Part shown: positions 37,506 to 45,770 of the stretch, piece by piece
How positions within the stretch are numbered: position 1 is the first letter of the stretch
How the letters are laid out: each line of letters starts with the position of its first letter
Assembly (NCBI GenBank): GCA_030692565.1
Contig: JAUYAO010000058.1
Span: 584,992-648,991, forward strand
Direction: 5' to 3'
Origin: Nitrospira sp.
Lineage (GTDB): Bacteria; Nitrospirota; Nitrospiria; Nitrospirales; Nitrospiraceae
DNA: 64,000 bases
Translations under genes and position numbers: made by a program
The notes under the pieces: generated by a model
The model's input: only the letters and a program-made list of their open reading frames with translations
Databases searched by the model: none
What the model was told of the DNA's origin: nothing

Positions 37506-37709
37506 TCTCTGGGGAATCGTGGCGTGAGAACGCTGCTCGTGCAGGCGCTTTGAGATCGCCAAGTTCTCGGAAAGTTCCGCAAAGGAAGGCAATGTGATCA
37601 GGGAATTGTCGACCAAGGCGGCAAATCTCATGAATCTCAGATGCGCTCAATGGCATAGACATCGACGGGAGTGGGATACACGACAGGGTGCCAAGGAAAG
37701 GAGAACGCT

Positions 37710-37958
37710 ATGACACACGAGATGCAGTGGAAATGTTTGTCTGGAGGGAGTGCGTGGATGTTCATTAAACTCTCCGCGATCATGCTGGTGATCGGCCTAG
37801 GGATGGACCTCTATCTCCCGCTCGCACATGGAGCAGATACGCTCGGGGGGTATATTCGACTCCTCTTTCTGGCGTTCTGGAGTAGCATTGTCGGGATTGC
37901 GAGTTTCGCACTGGCGACAGTGTTGCTGCTGACACGGACCATGACGGCGTGCCGCTGA
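37710..37958 (+). CDS. Small two-span membrane protein
   Basis: An 82-residue protein with two hydrophobic helices (about 20-40 and 50-75). The ATG at 37710 has a strong AAGGAAAGGAGAACG upstream. No family is recognised. It stands between the PagL-like gene and an exported TPR gene on the same strand. Confidence 0.6.
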   Translation: MTHEMQWKCLSGGSAWMFIKLSAIMLVIGLGMDLYLPLAHGADTLGGYIRLLFLAFWSSIVGIASFALATVLLLTRTMTACR

Positions 37959-38031
37959 GGCGGCATCAATGGTGCGAACGCCCATAGGTGTTTCTCCGTT
38001 GCAATGATCAGTGAGTGATGAAGGGAGCGAT

Positions 38032-38688
38032 ATGACGTACATGTCTGCTTGGAGTGCAGCGGTGGTGCTCACGATAACGTTTGGGTGCACCGTCTCTCAC
38101 GCAGAGGCGTCTTTCGAGGTGGCTTCAGAACCGACGATTCGTGCCGCACAGGATGAGTCCCTACTTCATATTGACGCCGGAGGGCGGTTGTTCGAGCAAA
38201 GAGACCTGGAGGGTGCGGCCCGGGAGTTTCGTGAAGCGATCCGGCTCAGTCCTCTCAATCCCATGCCCCATAACAACCTTGGCATGATTCTCCATCTCCA
38301 AGGGCAGCCCGAAGCCGCGCTCGTAGAGTTCCGAGAATCCGTTGCGCTCAATCCCGGCTCTGCGCCGGCCTGGAGCAATCTTGGTTTTGCCTTCTTTGAG
38401 TTGGAGCAGCTGATCCCTGCAATGGAGGCCTGGCGGATTGCCGTGGACCTCAACCAGCAGATGGCCGGCACCTGGGCCGGTTTGGCGCTCGGCCTGTTCG
38501 CCGGTGGTCACGGGGACCAGGCAAGTGAGAGTTATCGGAAGGCGATTCACCTGGATCCGCACTACGCGGACCTCGCCGATCTTCAAACGGTTCGACATTG
38601 GAGCGTCCGGGCCCTCAACCACGCCGACATGATTTTGAGAGTGCTTGCAGCCCGGCAGCAAGCGTACCTTTCTGTTTCGTTGATGTGA
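38032..38688 (+). CDS. Exported TPR-repeat protein
   Basis: A 218-residue protein with a signal peptide (cleavage near SHAEAS) and four TPR units, each starting like DLEGAAREFREAIRLSPLNP, QPEAALVEFRESVALNPGS and HGDQASESYRKAIHLDPHY. It probably acts as a periplasmic scaffold. GGGAGCG precedes the ATG. The partner is unknown. Confidence 0.75.
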   Translation: MTYMSAWSAAVVLTITFGCTVSHAEASFEVASEPTIRAAQDESLLHIDAGGRLFEQRDLEGAAREFREAIRLSPLNPMPHNNLGMILHLQGQPEAALVEFRESVALNPGSAPAWSNLGFAFFELEQLIPAMEAWRIAVDLNQQMAGTWAGLALGLFAGGHGDQASESYRKAIHLDPHYADLADLQTVRHWSVRALNHADMILRVLAARQQAYLSVSLM

Positions 38689-39167
38689 GGATGCCGATGA
38701 GGATGTCGCACCCATAGATTGTCCTGGCAGTCAGTTGGATGCTTATCATGGCCGGAAACGTATTCGCTGTACCGCAACCAGAGGGAGTATTCGACGTCGA
38801 TCACGAAGCCGCGCATCACGCGCCGTCGTAGAAGCCTCATATTCGGATACGTACTTAGAATCACGGCGCCGTGTTTGTGAAGATGGTTCTTCGGCTTGCA
38901 GGAGTCTCTGTGAAGACCTGTGGGGAAGATTTCGGCTGTCCCTGCCCGATGAAAAACCAGCCATCATACTTATGGCGCCCTTGCCGGTTGATAATTCAAA
39001 GACAAACGGTTGCTGCGCATGGATACGAGGATGAGTGCGGGGATGGGTCTTGAACCAGGTGTGAGTCGTGCCCGATTCAATCGAACTGATGAGCCCTACG
39101 GTCTGCAGGCCGTCTGCGCAAGCGCTCTTACGCGGGAAGAAACAACGGACTCCGGCGAGACAGGAGC
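38689..39167. other. Possible degenerate coding region
   Basis: About 480 bases. Starting near 38731 a short frame encodes a signal-like segment (LAVSWMLIMAGNVFAVPQPEG), but it ends in a stop after FDVDHEAAHHAPS at about 38829. The following frames are likewise broken. I infer remnants of a small exported protein gene, with no intact gene in this stretch. Confidence 0.35.
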
Positions 39168-40187
39168 GTGACGGTGTCCTGTCGCTATCGCCCTCTTGTG
39201 AACCTTGTGCGATGCACGCTTGTGTTGGCTGGAGTGCTCTTACAGTCCCCGCTCGCCTCAGCTCAATGGTCAGGCGAGATCCAGAACAACCTTTTTTACA
39301 CCGACGATGTTGGTCTTTTCTCCGCCACACGCAGACTGTCCTTGCAGAATGACCCCACTCAGCCAGTCGTGGATCGAACCGGTCAGGGGAGCGACATGGT
39401 CTATGAGCCGTCCATCGACGTCCGGCGGACTTTCGAATCACGCTGGGGACGCACTGAATTGTCGGCGCAGGCGCAAGGCTTCATTTTTGCCGAGAATCCG
39501 GTCTTCAACCATGGGTCCTACCGTCTGCGTCTGACACAAGACGTTGCGCCTGACACGGCAATACGGCTGTACTATTTCTACGGGCCTAACTTGTTCGTCG
39601 GCAAAAATGATGAACGCCGTTCCGGGAAAGAACTGCTGGTCGATGAACGCGTGACGACTCATTTCTGGAGCGCCCACCTGGAGCGCCGCGTGGCCACGAA
39701 CGTGACGGTGCGGCTTCTTGGGCGCTACGGGCTGCGGCAATACAACGAAGCCTTCAGCGAACGCGACACACGCTTCTGGACGGTCGGTCCACACGTCGAA
39801 TGGAGTATCACTCCGCGGGTTCAATTGCTGATGGGGTACCATTACGAGCGCGGTCTAGCCGATGGGCGGCGCCAATCACAGCTCCATGATGACATCTCCT
39901 ATGTCAATCACTATGCCTCAGCCGAACTGGTTGCACAGGCGATGGACAGGGTCAGCGTCCTTCTCGGATTCGACTATGAGCGTAATAATTTTACGAGCGG
40001 CTTGGCGGACGATGTGCATCGCGGCGCCCATGAGAACGTCTATCAAGGCGACCTGGAATTTCAGTACCGTTTCACCGACGCGATGACCCTGAAGTTTGGC
40101 TGTCAACATGGCAGTCGGAAGTTTAGCTTCGAACCCACCTCGGTCAACAATACCAACCTCTGGCTTGGTGGCGATTTCAAGTTTTGA
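39168..40187 (+). CDS. Outer-membrane porin-like beta-barrel protein
   Basis: A 339-residue protein with a signal peptide ending PLASAQ and many amphipathic strands with Tyr/Trp at the ends (YRLRLTQDVAPDTAIRLYYFYG, TFWTVGPHVEWSITPRVQLLMGYHYERG). It ends TNLWLGGDFKF, a terminal aromatic signature for outer-membrane insertion. The start is a GTG with CAGGAGC. Size suggests a 14- to 16-stranded barrel. The substrate is unknown. Confidence 0.75.
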   Translation: MTVSCRYRPLVNLVRCTLVLAGVLLQSPLASAQWSGEIQNNLFYTDDVGLFSATRRLSLQNDPTQPVVDRTGQGSDMVYEPSIDVRRTFESRWGRTELSAQAQGFIFAENPVFNHGSYRLRLTQDVAPDTAIRLYYFYGPNLFVGKNDERRSGKELLVDERVTTHFWSAHLERRVATNVTVRLLGRYGLRQYNEAFSERDTRFWTVGPHVEWSITPRVQLLMGYHYERGLADGRRQSQLHDDISYVNHYASAELVAQAMDRVSVLLGFDYERNNFTSGLADDVHRGAHENVYQGDLEFQYRFTDAMTLKFGCQHGSRKFSFEPTSVNNTNLWLGGDFKF

Positions 40188-40428
40188 GTGATGTATGGCC
40201 TGCGATCGTGCTGAGCCAGGCAACTTCTTGCCCTAGGTTTCTACAATATTCCAAGTCCTGTAAGTTGTATGACAGTTACCAACGCACGAGATCGTGCAGG
40301 ATAGGTCTTAATGCCCCCGAGAGACTTGAAGCATGCCAGTTTGAGCTCGACGCCACGCGAAAGCAGGCTAATTATCCCGATTTCACTCGTGCTATAGAAT
40401 TGTGACACGCCTTACTGAGGAGATCTCC

Positions 40429-41247
40429 ATGCCCCGTCCGGATTTACTCTCCGCTCGCACCCGACTGCGGAAACAGCTGCCACCCCGTACGCTTCTCAAA
40501 GGGGCCGCCTTTCTCCTGCTCATCCTTGGCGGGTACGGGCTCAGCTTCTGGTTCGATTTCAGCGAACTTCTGCATCCGGAACGGATTACCGGCTGGCTTC
40601 AGCAAGCGGGACCATGGGCGCCGCTAATCTTTATGGCGCTGATGGCGACCTCTGTTGTCATCAGTCCGCTCCCGGACCTGCCGCTGGTCATCGCCGCCGG
40701 CGCCACATTTGGGATGGCATTAGGAACAGCCTATTCCGTTATCGGCGCGGAGATCGGTGCGATCGCAAGCTTTCTCATCGGACGCGCGTTGGGGCATGAG
40801 GTCCTGACCAAACTGCTGCGCACGAACGTCGTGTTTTGCGAGCGATGCTCGGACCGCCATCTGGCGATCTTTGTGTTCCTGGCTCGGCTGGTCCCGCTCT
40901 TTTCGTTCGATGTGGTCAGCTACGGCGCCGGCCTGACGAACATGTCCCTCCGAACATTTGCTGTGGTGACCTTTGTGGGGATGATTCCGCCGACGTTCGC
41001 GCTGACCTATGCGGGCAGTCAAGTTGTCTCAGGCGCGTGGCTGTTGATTCTGTCGGGTCTGGCCATGGTGGCCGTGATGCTGCTCCTTCCGATGCTGGTG
41101 CTCCGGTACCCCACCGCGCGGTGGGTTCGTCTCTTGCGCGGCGAGATGTCGGTCGCGGTCCATGTGCAGGTTCCGTTTATGCAACCGGTGGCTGCGGCCG
41201 TAGACGGCGCCCCACGATGCGATTCCTGCGGCGGACCGTTGCGCTAA
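40429..41247 (+). CDS. TVP38/TMEM64 (DedA-related) membrane protein with zinc-knuckle-like tail
   Basis: A 272-residue protein with about five membrane segments and the SNARE-associated/VTT domain (PLPDLPLVIAAGATFGMALGTAYSVIGAEIGAIASFLIGRALG, and FLARLVPLFSFDVVSYGAGLT with the conserved Arg-Pro pair). Relatives act in lipid or membrane homeostasis. The C-terminus ends PRCDSCGGPLR, a short CxxC tail that is unusual for the family, and CERCSD in the loop provides a second pair. GAGGAG precedes the ATG at 40429. Confidence 0.8.
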   Translation: MPRPDLLSARTRLRKQLPPRTLLKGAAFLLLILGGYGLSFWFDFSELLHPERITGWLQQAGPWAPLIFMALMATSVVISPLPDLPLVIAAGATFGMALGTAYSVIGAEIGAIASFLIGRALGHEVLTKLLRTNVVFCERCSDRHLAIFVFLARLVPLFSFDVVSYGAGLTNMSLRTFAVVTFVGMIPPTFALTYAGSQVVSGAWLLILSGLAMVAVMLLLPMLVLRYPTARWVRLLRGEMSVAVHVQVPFMQPVAAAVDGAPRCDSCGGPLR

Positions 41248-41311
41248 GGCGGTCGCGGTTTTCCATCGTCCGGCCTGCGAATCATCAACCTTGGGCGCTC
41301 ACGAACCGCCG

Positions 41312-42140
41312 ATGGCTCCGTCGCTGCTGCATACGACAATCCTGACCCTGCTCGCGCTGGCCGCCTTTGCGGGCAACTCGGTGTTCTGCAGACTGGCTCT
41401 GACCAGCACGGATATCGACCCGGCGAGCTTTTCCAGCATCCGCCTCGTCTCGGGGGCCGTCACGCTCTGGCTGATCGTCCGGTGTCGCCGCGGACGCTCG
41501 GAGCTTGGGGGATCCTGGTCGTCGGCCGGCGCGCTGTTTGTCTATGCCGCCGCCTTCTCGTTTGCCTACGTGACGTTGCCGACTGGTGCGGGGGCGTTGC
41601 TGCTCTTTGGCGCCGTACAAGCCACGATGATCGGCGCAGGACTGTGGGCCGGCGAACGGATGAGCACAGGGCAATGGGGAGGGTTCGTCCTCGCGCTGGT
41701 CGGCCTGGTTGCCCTGCTGCTGCCGGGGCTGTCCGCTCCGCCCCTCGGCGGGTCGGTCTTGATACTCGCAGCCGGTCTCGCCTGGGGGATTTATTCGTTA
41801 CAGGGCCGGCGCAACGGCGGGAAACTTTTTACGGACGCTTCCGCTGACGGGGCTGTTGAGCCTGATAACATGGTCGTGGGTGCGAATGGATGGGCCGGGC
41901 ATTGCGTACGCGATACTGTCCGGCGCACTCGCTTCCGGGGTGGGCTATGCGGTCTGGTACGCCGCGTTGCGCGGGTTGACTGCCACCCGCGCCGCCACAG
42001 TGCAATTGATCGTGCCGGTCCTTGCGGCGCTCGGTGGCGTCGCATTTTTGGGCGAACCCATTACATTGCGCCAGGGCATAGCCACCGTGGCGATCCTCGG
42101 GGGCGTGGGACAGGTGCTCCGACGCCGCACCCGCTCATAG
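41312..42140 (+). pseudogene. EamA/DMT-family transporter with a frameshift
   Basis: A ten-helix drug/metabolite transporter split over two frames. The first 170 codons (AFAGNSVFCRLAL to LAAGLAWGIYSLQGR) read normally, then the sequence leaves the expected frame at about 41806-41820. The second half resumes in another frame with ATAGNFLRTLPLTGLLSL, then ITWSWVRMDGPGIAYAILSG, ending GGVGQVLRRRTRS. Family members have a few more residues (RGR-x-PLAATAGNFLR) at the junction, so a small deletion is likely. Substrate unknown. Confidence 0.75.
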
Positions 42141-42317
42141 CCAGTCAACCACGCATCCATCCGGCGGCAATCTCCCTCAAAATTGTTCGAAGTGTCAGCT
42201 GGATAACAGAGCGCAGGAAGGCCTGTTGATACTATGCGACACATCAGCAGGTGGGTCACCGCATCGATTCATCCAGGCCCTCACCCAACAAGGCCTGCAC
42301 AGGCAGAGGAGGAGACC

Positions 42318-42527
42318 ATGGCACGCAAACACGAATGGACAACGAACGGCGGCAAGGCCGAAGCGGAGACGCCGACTGCGCCAGGGTTGCGGGCGGAAAC
42401 CGAGCAACTGGCCTACACGTTCTACTGCGAATGTGGCTATGAGCATGGCCACGACCTTGAGCACTGGGCCGAAGCCGAGCGCCGCGTCCTCGAACAGCAT
42501 CAAGGAAGGGGCTCGAAGGGCGGATAG
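42318..42527 (+). CDS. Small DUF2934-type protein
   Basis: A 69-residue acidic protein. The segment AYTFYCECGYEHGHDLEHWAEAERRVLEQ fits the short DUF2934 pattern (hydrophobic-x-Gly-x-x-x-Gly-His-Asp-x-x-x-Trp-x-x-Ala-Glu). GAGGAGGAGACC precedes the ATG at 42318. Function unknown. Confidence 0.65.
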   Translation: MARKHEWTTNGGKAEAETPTAPGLRAETEQLAYTFYCECGYEHGHDLEHWAEAERRVLEQHQGRGSKGG

Positions 42528-42606
42528 GCTGCAGGGTTCTCCTGATACTGAGCCGCCACCGTGTTTCGGCCACGTTGTCACGGCTGTTCTTGAAAGGAAA
42601 TGAATC

Positions 42607-43206
42607 ATGAGCTTTCTCCGTACGATGCCCAGGGCCTCATTGATCGATGTCTTTCGCGCCTCTCCAGAATTTGCGAGGCCGCTGCACGAATTCGCTCAGG
42701 AGCTGATGCGAGGTCCCTCGCCCTTCACCGAAGGGGAGCGTGAACTGTTGGCCGCGTACGTGTCTAGCCTGAATCGCTGCGCCTTCTGCGAAGCCTCGCA
42801 CACCGAAGTGGCGGTGAAGTATGGGTATGATCGTCAGCTGATCCAACAGCTCGCCCTGAATCTCGCGGAGGCGGATGTCACCGAGCGTCTGAAGCCGGTC
42901 TTTCGCTATGTGCGCAAACTGACCCTCCTGCCGGCCCAAGTCGTTCGAGTGGATGTCACGGCCATCTATGAGGCAGGTTGGGACGATACCGCTGTGTCTC
43001 ACGCCGCGCTGGTCTGCGCCTTTTTCAGTTTCATGAACCGTTGGGTCGAGGGGCTAGGGGTTCAGTCAGATCCGACCGTGGTTCGGAAGGCCGGCGAGAT
43101 GCTCCACAAGAAGGGCTATGAGGCTGTTATCGAGTTGCTGGATCACGCCCGGATACGAAGTCTGCCCGTCGCGGCAACAGGAGAGGCAAAGCCCGTTTCC
43201 TCCTAA
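42607..43206 (+). CDS. Carboxymuconolactone decarboxylase/AhpD-family protein with CxxC
   Basis: A 199-residue helical protein of the uncharacterised peroxidase-related CMD family. The active-site motif is complete here: NRCAFCEASHTE (Cys-x-x-Cys-x-x-x-His) near residue 57, unlike the two AhpD-like proteins encoded 6 kb upstream. Such proteins reduce peroxides or mediate thiol redox chemistry. AAAGGAAATGAATC precedes the ATG. It stands alone between a DUF2934 gene and mlaA. Confidence 0.8.
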   Translation: MSFLRTMPRASLIDVFRASPEFARPLHEFAQELMRGPSPFTEGERELLAAYVSSLNRCAFCEASHTEVAVKYGYDRQLIQQLALNLAEADVTERLKPVFRYVRKLTLLPAQVVRVDVTAIYEAGWDDTAVSHAALVCAFFSFMNRWVEGLGVQSDPTVVRKAGEMLHKKGYEAVIELLDHARIRSLPVAATGEAKPVSS

Positions 43207-43575
43207 ACGCCTATGAGTTGGCGTAACGCACGCGCTTCTCGTTCATCCCCGGCGCATCGGATCAGCGTCTGCTTGTTGTCTAACGGCCGGTCTGTATTCG
43301 ACGCGGGGATGTGGCGGCGCCACCCCCTCCTTCCGTTCAATACAAGAGATGTTGAGCCAGTCCGAGCCGTCGCAGTCGATACGGAATGTCGGAGTGTGCA
43401 TTAAGAAAGGTCGTTCCTTGCCTGGATAGAAGGTCTGCCCTAAGCCTTTGGGATGCAGGCCATTTTAGTGCTTCGGGAGTTGTGTATTAGGGGTGGCATG
43501 TCCCATGCGTTGCTATCGAGGTAGAAACACATTGTGATTGGTGACGGGCGACATCAATAAGTCGAATGAAAGGTT
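43207..43575. other. Intergenic stretch, nothing recognised
   Basis: About 370 bases upstream of the mlaA gene. Small frames occur on both strands, none with a credible ribosome-binding site. No clear promoter motif or repeat was identified. Confidence 0.35.
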
Positions 43576-43584
43576 GTGTGGTCG

Positions 43585-44544
43585 ATGGTGGAGCAAGGTA
43601 CGAGTCTCGGGATAGTCGATCCGAACTGTGCAGCCGGGCCGGACCGGACGATCACACCCTGGGTGTTCTCTGTTGGCCTGCTCATGGTCATTGCGGGATG
43701 CAGCACGGCTCCCGCCCCTCTTCAACCGGTTGACTCGCCGGCTCTATCCACAGCGCCGCGCGAGGCGTCCGAGCCGGAGCCGCCGACAGCATCTTCGCCT
43801 GGAAAGTCCGGCGCGGCGGCGAGTGGGTCATCCGACCGGGACGAGTTCTTCGATCCCTTCGCCAAATCGGACGGGCCGGCCGCCGACGAGTACGACCCGT
43901 GGGAACCATTCAACAGCACGATGTTCGAGTTTAACCGCAAGGTCGATCGATTCGTGTTGAAACCGCTCGCCCAGGGCTATGACTTTGTCGTGCCCAATGC
44001 AGCGCAAATCGGCGTCAGCAAATTCTTCTCCAACCTGCGATTCATGCCGCGCTTTATGAACAACCTCTTTCAAGGCAAGGTCACAGGGGCCGGTGTGGAG
44101 ATGGGCCGGTTCCTCGTGAACTCGACCCTCGGCGTCGCCGGCTTCCTGGATATCGCCACACACATGAATTTGCAGACCTCGGAAGAAGACACCGGTCAGA
44201 CGCTCGGTTTCTATGGCGTCACACCGGGCCCCTATCTGGTGCTGCCGCTCATGCCGCCGTTCAGCCTCCGCGACGGGATTGGATACACCGTGGATCTTTT
44301 CCTGGATCCCATCAATTGGCTGGTCTTGCCGCTCATCGAGGTCAAGGGCGTGCCGTCGGCGATCGCCCATAAGAACCGGACAACGACGTCCATGATCCGG
44401 CTCGGAAGGCAGGTCGAAGAAGTCACCAACGACCGCTCTCTCAATCTGGAGAAGTTCCAAGGCGTGGAGGAAGCGACGCTCGATCTCTATGCGGCGGTCC
44501 GCAACGCATACTTGCAGAAACGGGCGAAGGCGGTTCGGGAATGA
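43585..44544 (+). CDS. mlaA: MlaA/VacJ family outer-membrane lipoprotein
   Basis: A 319-residue lipoprotein: signal peptide with lipobox MVIAGC, then a Pro/Ala/Ser-rich linker (about 40-95), then the MlaA domain starting YDPWEPFNSTMFEFNRKVDRFVLKPLA and containing GRFLVNSTLGVAGFLDIA, DTGQTLGFYGVTPGPYLVLP and RDGIGYTVD. MlaA extracts phospholipids from the outer leaflet for retrograde transport. No mlaB-F genes are nearby. The start may also be the GTG nine bases upstream. Confidence 0.9.
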   Translation: MVEQGTSLGIVDPNCAAGPDRTITPWVFSVGLLMVIAGCSTAPAPLQPVDSPALSTAPREASEPEPPTASSPGKSGAAASGSSDRDEFFDPFAKSDGPAADEYDPWEPFNSTMFEFNRKVDRFVLKPLAQGYDFVVPNAAQIGVSKFFSNLRFMPRFMNNLFQGKVTGAGVEMGRFLVNSTLGVAGFLDIATHMNLQTSEEDTGQTLGFYGVTPGPYLVLPLMPPFSLRDGIGYTVDLFLDPINWLVLPLIEVKGVPSAIAHKNRTTTSMIRLGRQVEEVTNDRSLNLEKFQGVEEATLDLYAAVRNAYLQKRAKAVRE

Positions 44545-44602
44545 GCGGTTGAGCGGCAGTTCATTCGCATCCGGGATAACCGGTGAGGAAAGGGAGGACC
44601 GT

Positions 44603-45589
44603 ATGAAACAGGTGAACAGCAAGCGCGCACTGTGGTCGATTGTGCTGGCCGGCGGCGAAGGGACGCGCGTCAGCTCCTTCGTGCAGCGCTGGCTCGGCAA
44701 GCAGAGACCCAAGCAGTTTTGCACCTTCGTCGGCACACGATCTCTGCTCCAGCATACCCTGGACCGTGCGGCGCGCCTCGCGCCAGTGGAGCGGTCCGTC
44801 CTCGTCGTCGCGCAGACCCATCGGGAGGAGACCATGGCGCAGCTGGACGGGCGCGGGGTCGGGACCCTGCTGTTCCAACCGGTCAACCGGGATACGGCGG
44901 CCGGCGTATTTCTGCCGCTGGCCTATATCCGCAAACGAGACCCTCAGGCCACCGTCGTCATCTACCCCTCCGACCACTTTGTCTATCCGGAAGAGAAGTT
45001 TCTCGACAACGTACGGGCCGCAGTTCTGGCTGCCGAGTTGCTGCGCGATCGGATCGTCTTGCTCGGGGTAGCGCCGGACCGGCTTGAGCTGGATTACGGC
45101 TGGATCTTGCCGGGGCAACGGCTTCCTCGTGCTGGAAGGAAGCTGGTCCAGACGGTTCAGAGATTCCTGGAGAAACCGCCGGCGCAACAGGCCGACGAGG
45201 CTCTGTCGAGCCATGCGCTTTGGAACACGATGGTGATGACCGCCAAGGTGGACACCCTCTGGCAACTGGGCCGGCAGTGCTTCCCTGAACTGGTGGAACG
45301 GTTCGAACGGCTTGGGCGGGCCATCGGCACGCTGGAAGAAGCTCGGGTCATGGAGGCGATTTACCGCGATATGCCGGTCAGGAATTTTTCGTCCGATCTG
45401 CTCCAGCGCGTGCCGGACCGCGTGGCGGTGACCGAGCTCATGGATGCGCTGTGGAGCGATTGGGGCAGGCCGGAACGCATCGCTGACGCGCTACGCCGGA
45501 TCGACCGCACCCCGGCCTTTCCCTTAGAGGCTCTCAGCAGCCCCTTTGCGCCGATTTCCGGCACATACCCTTCTGCGGCGAGGGTCTGA
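44603..45589 (+). CDS. Mannose-1-phosphate guanylyltransferase-type nucleotidyltransferase
   Basis: A 328-residue NTP transferase. The nucleotide-binding loop is IVLAGGEGTRVSSF, followed by RPKQFCTF (the sugar-nucleotide binding KQF) and VVIYPSDHFVYPE. It lacks the C-terminal isomerase domain of bifunctional ManC. GGGAGGACC precedes the ATG. GDP-mannose would serve exopolysaccharide or glycoside synthesis. It is the first gene of the sugar-metabolism block. Confidence 0.8.
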   Translation: MKQVNSKRALWSIVLAGGEGTRVSSFVQRWLGKQRPKQFCTFVGTRSLLQHTLDRAARLAPVERSVLVVAQTHREETMAQLDGRGVGTLLFQPVNRDTAAGVFLPLAYIRKRDPQATVVIYPSDHFVYPEEKFLDNVRAAVLAAELLRDRIVLLGVAPDRLELDYGWILPGQRLPRAGRKLVQTVQRFLEKPPAQQADEALSSHALWNTMVMTAKVDTLWQLGRQCFPELVERFERLGRAIGTLEEARVMEAIYRDMPVRNFSSDLLQRVPDRVAVTELMDALWSDWGRPERIADALRRIDRTPAFPLEALSSPFAPISGTYPSAARV

Positions 45590-45770
45590 GAGTGAGTGAG
45601 CATAATCGAGTGAGCGTGAATTGTATGGTGATACGTAAGCCCGCTCACAGAGCGTCTCGCCATGGATCTGATAGCGTACGACACAGCGTGGCGGTGGTCG
45701 AAGGCATTTCGCCTGAATCTATCTTGCGGAAGGACGGCTCCATGCGGAATGTGAACAGATTGGAATCTCA

